Shown here: positions 1-8,412 of the stretch, piece by piece
How the letters are laid out: the number at the start of each line of letters is the position of its first letter
Position numbering within the stretch: the first letter of the stretch is position 1
DNA from: Purshia tridentata
Taxonomy: Eukaryota; Streptophyta; Magnoliopsida; Rosales; Rosaceae
NCBI GenBank assembly: GCA_003254885.1
Contig: QANT01005287.1
Location: 1 to 34,636, forward strand
Reading direction: 5' to 3'
DNA length: 34,636 nt
Notes under the pieces: model-generated
Seen by the model: the letters and a program-made list of their open reading frames with translations, nothing else
Databases searched by the model: none
Told to the model about the DNA's origin: nothing
Made by a program: the position numbers and the translations under genes

Positions 1-59
1 AACTGCGAGTAAAAATTGAAACTGAAATTGAAATTCAATGTTTAATTATATTATTATAT

Positions 60-284
60 CTTTACGAAAAAAACTGCGAATAAAAATTGAAACTGAAACT
101 GTAATATGAAACTGAAACTAGAAGAACTAAAACTGTAATGTAAAACTGAAATTGAAAGAACTGAAACTGTACTATAAATATGTACTGTAAATATGAAGAA
201 CTAAAACTGTATTGTAAATATGAAGAACTGAAACTGTACTGTAAATATGAAGAAATGAAACTGTACAGCAAATATGAAGTGAAA
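60..284. repeat. 27-bp tandem repeat upstream of the NLR gene
   Basis: Units beginning GAAGAACT and ending GTAAATAT start at 195, 222, 249 and 276, an exact 27-bp period. More degenerate units of the same AACTGAAACTGTA theme extend left to about 60. The array is AT-rich. The 69-codon minus-strand frame across it only reflects the periodicity. It lies about 350 bp upstream of the NLR start codon. Confidence 0.8.
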
Positions 285-455
285 AAAAAAAATTAAAGTA
301 GAAAGCTAATAAATTTGATGTTTATTGACAAATTTACAAGTAGATGATTAGGGTTTTGGGTTTTGAGTTGTGGGTGAGTTGATATTATTTTGAAATTAAA
401 TATATGTGTGATTGTGGATAAGTTAATGTTACCTAAAAATTAAATTAAAGATGAG

Positions 456-464
456 CTATAAATA
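456..464 (+). promoter_or_regulatory. possible TATA box of the NLR gene
   Basis: CTATAAATA matches the plant TATA consensus and lies about 160 bp upstream of the preferred ATG at 626. The surroundings are very AT-rich, so a chance match is quite possible. No other element supports it. Confidence 0.3.
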
Positions 465-625
465 AATTATTGAGTTTGAATGCTTTTTGGTTAACTTTTT
501 CAATGATCGGTACCTTACTAAATATGAGCTATGAGTAAATATTGTTGTTGGTGGTTGTTAGCTATTTGCTATTTTATCCATTTTTTTTTTTGAAACGTGA
601 CAGATACAATACAAACAACGTGGGC

Positions 626-2299
626 ATGGGGACGTTGGTAGATATCATGATTCAGGTCGTAACAAATCAAATATGTAAGACTATAGCAAATGAAGAAAAA
701 TTTGCCATGAATTTTAGAAGTCAGTTTGAGCAGATGAAGAAAGGGCTTGACATTATGAAAGCGTTATTTGCCGACACAGAAACTCTAAAGCGTGAATATG
801 AAAGGATCCGGGTAGCCTTAAGTCAACTAAGGGAAGTGATTTATGAAGCTGACAATGTATTGATTGATTTTCTTGTTAGAGATGAATACAAGAAAAACTG
901 GTGTTTAGCGTTGCTTCATGATCCATTTTTCTACCGTCGGATGAGCAAAAAGTTGACAGAAATTAATTCTGAAATGGAGAAGATAGAGAGAACCTTGGAC
1001 CAACATTTGAAGCCAAGAGAATCTACAAGTGGAAGACATGACGCTGAAGATATGGAATTTAAGTCACAGGATTGCGGGCCATCTTTGACGTATGGATTGG
1101 AAGAGGAAATAAAAAAGTTGAAAAAGTGGATACGAGAGAGTACCAAGGGGGAACTTGACCGTTTTGGCATTGTGGGGATGGGGGGATTGGGCAAAACCAC
1201 CATTGCTCAGAAACTCTTTCAAGATGAAGATGTGATTCGTAAATTCGACAAGATGATTTGGGTGTGTGTTTCACAGAATTTCAATGGTAAGAGAATTGTG
1301 AAGCGCATGCTGGAAGGAGCAGGAAAAGCTGTCTTGGAATCTGATATTCATCACATGTTGAGCAACCTTAAACAAGTACTTGAAGATGAAGATTATCTTA
1401 TTGTCATGGATGATGTGTGGCGCGACGTTAAGTTATGGTCTTGGTGGAATGACCTTTACGACAAGCTACCAAAAAAAGTTGGTAAGACCAGTTGCATCAT
1501 TATTACTACTAGGGATGAAGAGGTTGCAAAACAGATGGTTCTTGAAAGCTCTAAAATATACCAGCCCCGTCCTCTAAATAAACAAGCCAGCTTGTGTTTA
1601 TTCAGTGAACATGCATTTAAAACAACCGAGGGAAAATGCCCGAATAAGGAGCTTCAGGATGAAGCAAATAAAATCTTGAAGAAGTGTGGTGGACTTCCAC
1701 TCGCAATCAAGACTATTGGAGGGTTGTTGGCAAAGAAAAATAATTCTCTTTCTGAGTGGAGAAAAACTTCAGAAAGATTTCATGAGCTGACAATTGAAGG
1801 AAAAACCGAATTTGAATCGGTTATGTGTTCTCTACAATTGAGCTATGATGAACTTCCAAACACCCGTCTAAAGCAATGCCTATTGTGTCTCTCCATTTAT
1901 CCTGAAGACTTTGAGATACCTGCGGAGCAGCTAATTCACTGGTGGATTGCAGAGGGCATCATCCAGAGCAATCCTGAGTATGGCTCCAAAACAGCAATAG
2001 AGATGGGCTATGAATGTTTGTCAGAACTTGTCAGCAGATGCCTTGTCGAAATTGTGGAGAGGCGAGACTATGATGGCAGAGTCTATAAGTGCAAGATACA
2101 TGATATGGTTCGACAGTTGATTATCAAGATTGCAGAGGAGGAGGCATTTTGCAGCTTCAATCCGCAAGGAATACAGATACAGAAAGAAAATTCAAGGTGG
2201 TTATGTTTCACTGATCATGACATGGAAACTGATGATCATGACATGGAAACTGAGGATCATCATGATCAGAAGCCATCGATGATCAAAACCAATCCAAGG
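626..2299 (+). CDS. NLR part 1: coiled coil and NB-ARC domain
   Basis: The open frame begins at 542, but the first 28 codons are hydrophobic and unlike NLR N-termini, so I prefer the ATG at 626 (MGTLVDIMIQVV). Counting from it, residues 1-130 are the Rx-type coiled coil, with an EDVID-like stretch YEADNVLIDF at about 73-82. Visible NB-ARC motifs are: P-loop GMGGLGKTT (184-192), RNBS-A FDKMIWVCVS, kinase-2 LIVMDDVW (258-265), RNBS-B ITTRDEE (from 293), GLPL (356-359), RNBS-D CLLCLSIYPEDF (418-429), and an MHD-type motif written IHD (491-493). All nucleotide-binding residues are present. The region after the MHD motif carries an acidic DHDMETD repeat. The frame runs to the N at 2301 and stops at 2308. 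Removing the five bases NAGGT (2301-2305) would continue it into the LRR. Confidence 0.92.
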
Positions 2300-2781
2300 T
2301 NAGGTTAAGGGTATTGTTCCTCATGTCAAGTCCTCCAATTAACTTTGGCAAGAATTTTGAATCGCTGGGGTCCCTGAGGGTGTTGGACTTGTCTTATTCT
2401 AAGTTAGATGTTGAAGATAGTGCCACCGCCTCTTCAGGTTTTAATTGCAGAGGAGGAGGCATTTTGCAGCTTCAATCCTCAAGGAATACAGATACAGGGA
2501 GAAAATTCAAGGTGGTTATGTTTCACTGATCATGACATGGAAACTGATGATCATGACATGGAAATTGATGATCATGACATGGAAACTGAGGATCATCATG
2601 ATCAGAAGCCATCGATGATCAAAACCAATCCAAGGTTAAGGGTATTGTTCCTCATGTCAAGTCCTCCAGTTAACTTTGGCAAGAATTTTGAATCGCTGGG
2701 GTCCCTGAGGGTGTTGGACTTGTCTTATTCTAAGTTAGATGTGCATAATGTTGAAGATAGTGCCACCGCCTCTTCAGGTTT
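2129..2781 (+). repeat. ~315-bp tandem duplication at the NB-ARC/LRR boundary
   Basis: Copy 1 (2129-2441) and copy 2 (2444-2781) both run from ATTGCAGAGGAGGAG to CTCTTCAGGTTT. Copy 2 has an extra 21-bp in-frame unit (one more DHDMETD) and an extra 9 bp before GTTGAAGATAG, and lacks the N join. There are a few substitutions. The junction at 2440-2445 puts copy 2 out of frame with copy 1. Two alleles stitched together, or a genuine duplication, could both give this. Confidence 0.9.
2297..2305. other. single N between duplicated AGGT: contig-join scar
   Basis: The sequence reads AGGT-N-AGGT, whereas the intact second copy has a single AGGT at the matching place. A one-N spacer between overlapping ends is what joining two contigs without trimming would leave. 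It causes the frame to end at 2308. Confidence 0.7.
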
Positions 2782-2877
2782 TTCTCGTCTTCTCTAGCTC
2801 TCTCTTATTCTTCATATATAGTTATTTACTTGAGATTGAAAATATTTATATAATTTGTTGAACAAAAGTTTGTGTAG
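2778..2877 (+). other. predicted 100-bp GT-AG intron in the NLR LRR region
   Basis: The donor is CTTCAG|GTTTTT and the acceptor is GTGTAG|ACAATC. Splicing is phase 1 and joins ...SATASS to DNLFRWISCLKRLACLNLS, a good LRR continuation. The intron is T-rich and contains stops in the coding frame. The first copy of the duplication carries the same donor at 2438, so a 440-bp intron (2438-2877) that removes copy 2 is equally possible. Confidence 0.7.
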
Positions 2878-3365
2878 ACAATCTCTTTCGCTGGATCAGT
2901 TGTCTAAAACGCCTAGCATGCCTAAACCTAAGTAGAGTTCAGAACCTGCGAGAAGTGCCACGTTCAATTGGAAAACTCCTTAATCTCCAACTTTTGGTAT
3001 TGAACGGATGCAACAACTTAGTCAAAATACACCCATCAATCACAAGTTTGAAGAGGCTTATTGTCTTAGACCTTGGAACATCTCCCAGCCTGAAGTACCT
3101 ACCTAAAGGACTAGGGACGCTCTCTAATCTTCAAGAACTCTCAGGATTCAGGGTGGCGACTCAGGCTAAAACAAGAACTTGCGCCTTTTTTGAGCTTGGA
3201 AAACTGCAGCAGCTTAGAGTTCTTCGACTTATAATAAGTGATGCTACTTTTACTGGTCAAGTCTCCACAAATATTAAAATGGGCATCCTAACAAGTCTCA
3301 AAAACCTCAAGGTTCTAGCAATTGATGCCGATGAATGCAAGAAAAAAGAAACTTTGAACTGTTAG
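2878..3365 (+). CDS. NLR part 2: leucine-rich repeats
   Basis: From the acceptor the frame reads through several LRR units: LKRLACLNLS, LREVPRSIGKLLNLQLLVL, LKRLIVLDLGTSPSLKYLP and LQQLRVLRLIISD, then LTSLKNLKVLAIDADE. The wording around LGTLSNLQELSGFRVA matches the middle LRRs of ZAR1-type proteins. There is no ATG at its start because it is an internal exon. The frame ends at 3365, just after a run of six A; one base appears to be missing there, because the next LRRs continue in the neighbouring frame. Confidence 0.8.
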
Positions 3366-3835
3366 GTGGGCTGCCTCCAAATCTAGAGGAGCTGTATCTT
3401 AGGAATTACTATTCTAAAACAATGCCCAACTGGTTTACTCCTACAAAGCTTTGTAGATTGCATTATCTTTATGTTGAGAATTGCCACATTGTCAAACTGA
3501 TCCCTTCTCACTGCACTTGGAGAATTGAGGGTTTGTGTTTGAAGTTGTTAAATATGATAGAGGAAGATTGGGTAGACATGATGCTTATGCCTATTTGTAG
3601 ATTGCATTATCTCTATGTTGAGAATTGCCACATTGTCAAACTGATCCCTTCTCACTGCACTTGGAGAATTGAGGGTTTGTGTTTGAAGTTGTTAAATATG
3701 CTAGAGGAAGATTGGGTAGACATGATGCTTATGCCTACACTACGCTACGTGGAGATTACCAATTGTTCCGAATTGAAGAATGTTCCCCAGACTGTTCGCG
3801 AGAAAGGGGTTTGGAGAAAATACAAGCAAGCTTGA
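3335..3835 (+). CDS. NLR part 3: C-terminal LRRs, continuing in a shifted frame
   Basis: The frame overlaps the end of part 2 and takes over at GAAAAAAG. It encodes NFELLGGLPPNLEELYLRNY, then PNWFTPTKL and TWRIEGLCL, features of the last LRRs of ZAR1-like proteins, and ends ...REKGVWRKYKQA. It contains a perfect-frame 48-residue duplication. The apparent ATG at 3335 is an accident of the frame, not a start. Confidence 0.8.
   Translation: MQEKRNFELLGGLPPNLEELYLRNYYSKTMPNWFTPTKLCRLHYLYVENCHIVKLIPSHCTWRIEGLCLKLLNMIEEDWVDMMLMPICRLHYLYVENCHIVKLIPSHCTWRIEGLCLKLLNMLEEDWVDMMLMPTLRYVEITNCSELKNVPQTVREKGVWRKYKQA
3452..3739 (+). repeat. 144-bp in-frame tandem duplication of an LRR
   Basis: Two 144-bp units (3452-3595 and 3596-3739) each encode 48 residues from CRLHYLYVENCHIV to DWVDMMLMP. 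I see only about three differences: one silent, one Ile/Leu, and the last residue Ile/Thr. The duplication adds one or two LRR turns near the C-terminus. Confidence 0.92.
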
Positions 3836-4610
3836 TCATGGTAGTGATCAATGAAAGCCACAAAATCACTATTTCCATGGAAGCTTTTGATCATTGGTGA
3901 GTTGAAAAGTATTGTATGTCTTTTTAATTTCTAGGCTCTAAACTTTGTGTTATGTATATTTTGGGGGTGTAAGGATTTTCTGTGTTGTACGTTAAATATT
4001 CCTTGGATGCAATTTCTTTCATTTTTATTTTATGTTTTTGGATTGTGATGCAATGTTTAACTTCTAATTGATTTAGTTATGTATAATTCAAAGGTGTGAG
4101 ATACAAATAATAATAATAATATATGTGGTTGTACATTGTTCTACTTCTATGCAAGGCCATTGGAATGGAACTCATAGGTAATAGGTTAGTATGATTTTTA
4201 TAATATAAAAGCTCATGTGCATGAGGTCAACCATAACCATTATATGTAAATCAAAGGTGGAAAATATTTTACATGGTCCATGGTCACCTCTAGCTGTAAT
4301 TTGAGATTGATAGGCATATGTGCCATCCCTCTATTATCCTCAAAAAGGGTTGAGCAGCTACATCAACTTGAACGAATTGAGTTTGTTGGTAGATCCTTTT
4401 TCTTACTCAAGCGGCTGAGCATGCTTCTATAATCCATATTGAGGGATCTACAAGACATAATATCGAGTAGTTAATAAAGGGGCATTGGTGTGGTACCGGT
4501 TAAGGACCTTGCAATGCTTAAGTATAATATCTTAGTTTTTAATTTTACAGAATTAGTTAAATTAATAGCGATATTTTCATACTTGAGAATGGTGAAAGCG
4601 GGTGTATTTA
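3836..4610. other. 3' flank of the NLR gene, no gene seen
   Basis: AT-rich sequence with a short (AAT)n run near 4106. No frame, repeat or transposon end was recognised before the LTR that starts at 4611. It probably includes the NLR 3' UTR, but no convincing polyadenylation signal could be chosen. Confidence 0.5.
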
Positions 4611-5436
4611 TGTGAAACTCTGAAAATTTTTAAATTTATTTTGAAATTTCTTTTAATTTCTGGAATTTTGCTGGAAATTGGGATAGTTGACCAAACGATG
4701 ACTTTGACTTTGACTAACGTAAAACCTTAGAAAAGTAGAGTCTTGCCCACGGACCCCACCGTATGAGTCTCATATTATTCCAAGTTTAGAAAATTATTTT
4801 ATGAATTTCCCAAAGTTTTCTTTCACTTAGGTTAATAAATTGTCCTAAGAGTAATTCCAATTTTTCTATGATTTATTTTATAGCAATTTGGTGTTTTGAT
4901 CTCTCAAGAATGTAGTACTCACTGAGACGAGTTCGTAGCAATTTTTCGTGAATTATTTTTGACAAATTTTCAAAGTTTAGAAAAAGGAAAAATTATAATT
5001 TAATTGGATGCACCACGTGGCATTACACGACTGGTTGAGAGCGCGTTGACTAGGGGCTAACGCGGCAAGAGGAAACAGTGTTGTTTTGACGCCTTGGGCC
5101 AGTGCGTCACACCTCAGCCCGACCCACTTTTCCTCTTGGGCCGGCCAACTTGGGCCACTTGTTTCTTCTTTGGGCTATTCGCCCAGTTGCCACCCAAAAG
5201 CCCAGATGGGCTGTTTTCTTTGCACTTTGGTCCAGCAACCCATTGTCACCACTTTTTCCCCAAAGCCCACGCGAAAACCCAAGCCCAAATTCCAAAAAAT
5301 CAACAAGAGTCTAGAATTTCTGATTTTTTTATTTTATTTTCTATTTATTTTTATTTTCTAGAATTCTAGAGAGTTCCATCTAATCCTAGCCATCCATCTT
5401 GATTCAATCCTTGCCCTCCATTTTCTCACCACCCAC

Positions 5437-5507
5437 CTATAAATACCACCCTTCACTTTCATTTTACACCAAAAGCTCTACTCGAGAGCTTCTCTCTCTC
5501 TCTCTCT
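5437..5507 (+). promoter_or_regulatory. TATA box and CT-rich leader of LTR F
   Basis: CTATAAATAC at 5437-5446 is followed about 45 bp later by a (CT)n tract at 5490-5507. A TATA box followed by a pyrimidine-rich start region is the usual layout of a plant retrotransposon LTR promoter and supports the + orientation of element F. Confidence 0.55.
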
Positions 5508-5768
5508 AAAATGTTGGTCTCTTTATCTCCAAAGACCAAATAGAAATTTTTCTATCTTAGTCATAATTTTTGTTTTAGAGATTCAATTGGCGAGATGTTT
5601 CTGACTACATGTTCGTAAAGCCGAGTCCTGCCTTCTAAAATCGAAACTCTGCCAAAATAAGGATCTTCGTTTTTGAGCTTTCGGTAACCTTTTCTTAACC
5701 CTGTTCAGATTCTGCTAAAATTCCTGTCGATTTTATTTCTGATAATTTAATTCCTTTATTTTGTTATT

Positions 5769-6488
5769 GAGTGATTCTATTTTCACCCCCTTATCTTATT
5801 TTTCCACCCACCATTATATTTAGAAAAAATATTAAAAAACTCTTCACACTTATTATTTCTATAATACCCTTTAATATAAAAACTAAAACACATACTCAAT
5901 AAACACTTCTCACCCCCTTTAACTATTATCCCACCCACTTTAAAAAGAAAATTTTTTTTTTCTTTCTTTCAAAATCGCTTCTTTTAAATATGACATAATT
6001 GAAAAAAATTTATTGATAAAATAGAATTATACATCCATATATTTGTCAAGAATTATATATATACAGATACGCACATATATAAGAATTCCATGATTTAAAT
6101 GTGGCAGCTAAGCAATATAGATGAATTGGGGCAAAAATCATGGACCATTGATTAGCTGCTATGGTCATTCAACTTTAATTTTCATTTAAGTTCATCTTTT
6201 GTAAATAAAAATTCATAATGTTACCCATAAGAAGTGCTTCAACAATTTGATATAAATTTCAGCTCAATTTTGAAAGAAATTTTTTTTTGAAAAAAAAAGT
6301 GGGTGGGATAATAGTTAAAAGGGGTGGGAAGAATATTTATTAAATGGGTGTTTTAGTTTGTATATTAAAAAGTATTATAGAAATAATGCGGGGTGAAAAG
6401 TGTTTTAATATTTTTTTTCAAATATAATAGTGGGTGTAAAAATAAGGTGGGTGGGAAAATAAGGCAAGAGAGTGAAAATAGAACTACT
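5769..6488. mobile_element. 720-bp MULE-type MITE with ~190-bp terminal inverted repeats
   Basis: The left arm (5769-5962) and right arm (6285-6488) are inverted copies: TTCTATTTTCAC near the left end answers GTGAAAATAGAA near the right, with matching GTGGGTGGGATAATAGTTAAA inner parts. The element is flanked by a 9-bp direct repeat, TTTGTTATT, at 5760-5768 and 6489-6497. A 9-bp target duplication with long inverted arms indicates a Mutator-like non-autonomous element. It has no coding capacity and lies inside LTR F. Confidence 0.85.
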
Positions 6489-7900
6489 TTTGTTATTTTG
6501 CTAGCTTAGTAGTACCGAAACTCTGCCCTTGAAAAGTCTTCAATTGGTAAACCTTATCCCGACTTATTAATATGTTATTATTTAAGTTGTGGTTATAGCC
6601 AAAGTGCTGCTAAACTGTTATTATAAAATAAACTTAATAAATATTGAGGTCATATTAGTGGTAATCGAATAACTTGATGACTAAGGTCAGTCCATGAGCA
6701 TACAAGCATTGGGTACTGAGCCAGAGCTTCCTCAGTTTCCCCATACACTGATCTGGCCACGTTATAAGGTTTATATTTGTTCAAACTCCTCCACTCAAAT
6801 TAAAATGAACCTAAGTAGAAACCCACAGTTTGACATGACTGTCTACCTCGGGGTTGTATGAACGGGTTAGTCAAATGTTCTTCTAGGGAGGCTAATCTAG
6901 GTAGTATTACTAGGTAAATGGATACTCTTACTACAGTATCGAGAAAGTAGCCTATTTTCCAATATTGGTAGTTGGTCGTTCGTGATCGGTTGCAGGTAAG
7001 TATCTAAACTTTATCCCGCGTGACTGGATTTTCACTGCAAAAGATGTATGAGCATGCAAAGGTTTACTCTTTAATTATTGGCATATTTATTGGTTTTTGC
7101 TATCCTTATTGATTTTGGATGTGCATTATTTTGCCCATCTTTCTGAAGTGCTTATATCTATTTAATTTCAAGTATTGTTTTCAAACCTGACTAGGATCTC
7201 CTCCAAGGGGAAGCAATGATCTTATGTGATGCTTTATCACGCCTCGACCCTCGGGCACGTGAAAAACAACTATAAACTGTAACTGTTTCCTGAAACTGTA
7301 GGCCCCTTTTCTGAAACTGTGAGCCATGAATATAAAATAATTTACTAAAACAACTGTAATTTACAAAAACACATTTATAAAACCAAGCTGTAAAACTTTT
7401 TACATGAAAATCAAATTGTTAAACACTGTTCTAAAACTGCTGCTGGTCCCACTGCCTCGTCTTCTCTCCACTGCCTCCTCAGCTTGCTTAACCTGCAAAA
7501 CCAAACCCTGCACCCAACCACAAGTGCACCGGATTTAAACACAAACCCGGTAAGCTCACTAGAGCTCATATGAGTGAAATCTAATTGGAAACCTCAAATT
7601 AGAAATTCAATAAAGTAATTAAATCATAGAACCAACTTAAACCTGAAATTGTAAATTCACACAATTACCAATCAATCCTCCACTAACTGATACCAACGAT
7701 TCCTTCTCTGGTAAAACACTAATCCTTAACCTGATCACCAAATCCTCTAAACCAAACAAATCTACTAGAGCCCATAATACTCAAATATCCTCAAATAACG
7801 GAATTAAACCCTTAGCACCAAAGATAAAGAATTCCTAACTTCACAGATTCTCAACCTCAACTGAATCTTCCACAATCCTCAAATAGATTCCTTAAGTTAC

Positions 7901-7958
7901 ACCTCAAGCTCAAAACCTAGAAACCAACTACCTCAAGCTCAAAACCTAGAAACCAACT
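7901..7958. repeat. 29-bp tandem duplication inside LTR A
   Basis: ACCTCAAGCTCAAAACCTAG begins at 7901 and again at 7930, giving two identical 29-bp copies. Copy B has no such duplication at the matching place, so it arose in A. Confidence 0.85.
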
Positions 7959-8305
7959 AACTCTCCCAATAACTTAAAATCAAACTCTCACTTAAACCCT
8001 TGACCTCAAATAACCTTTGTTACTCAAACCACGGTAACCGATTCTCGCCTAATCCTTTAAATCCAAAGTTTCTCAACACCTCATTGTCACTCTTTGAGAT
8101 TCCCCAGCTTTAAAGCATTTCATAAAATTCACTGAAAACTCTGTGTAAAAATCCGCGTTTGAAATCCATTTTGAAGACTCCTTTAGAAATCAATAAATCT
8201 GATCAAAGTCCCAAATTATAAAACAAGAACTGGAATTTAATAATCAAAAACAATCTGTAAACTGACAAGATAAGGAAAACCGTCACCCAATCCACATCCA
8301 GCTAA

Positions 8306-8412
8306 CCTGCCGTATATGCGCAGGGCCAATAATCCTGCCGTACATGTGCAGAGTCAGAGTCTGTCATACACATGCAGGGCCAACAAACTGCCGTACATGC
8401 ACGCAGGGCCAC
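8306..8412. repeat. 4-copy array of the ~27-bp CTGCCGTACATG repeat (in LTR A)
   Basis: Four units of the type CCTGCCGTACATGCGCAGGG are separated by short A-rich linkers. Each unit is an imperfect palindrome (CCTGC...GCAGG). The last three variants recur in the same order in B and E. Confidence 0.88.

Larger units (their letters stand above)
626..3835 (+). pseudogene. ZAR1: CC-NB-ARC-LRR (NLR) resistance gene, ZAR1/RPP13-like-4 type, coding frame broken
   Basis: The gene would encode an intracellular immune receptor: a coiled-coil N-terminus, an ATP/ADP-binding NB-ARC switch and a C-terminal leucine-rich repeat (LRR). Motif wording resembles the Arabidopsis ZAR1 group (disease resistance RPP13-like protein 4): VGMGGLGKTTIAQ, YLIVMDDVW, SLQLSYDELP, CKIHDMV and, near the C-terminus, TWRIEGL. 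ZAR1 proteins are about 850 residues, and the parts here add up to a similar size. The reading frame is broken at the N-containing join (2301), by a partial tandem duplication (2129-2781) and by a frameshift near 3340. A 100-bp GT-AG intron (2778-2877) rejoins the LRR frame, whereas Arabidopsis ZAR1 is, as I recall, intronless. Either this is a recent pseudogene, or it is a real gene damaged in assembly. Assignment to an NLR is certain; to the ZAR1 clade, probable. Confidence 0.85.

Noticed and set aside
542..625. NLR start at 542
   Set aside because: The extra 28 residues are a hydrophobic, T-run-encoded stretch not seen in this NLR family. The ATG at 626 gives a normal coiled-coil start.
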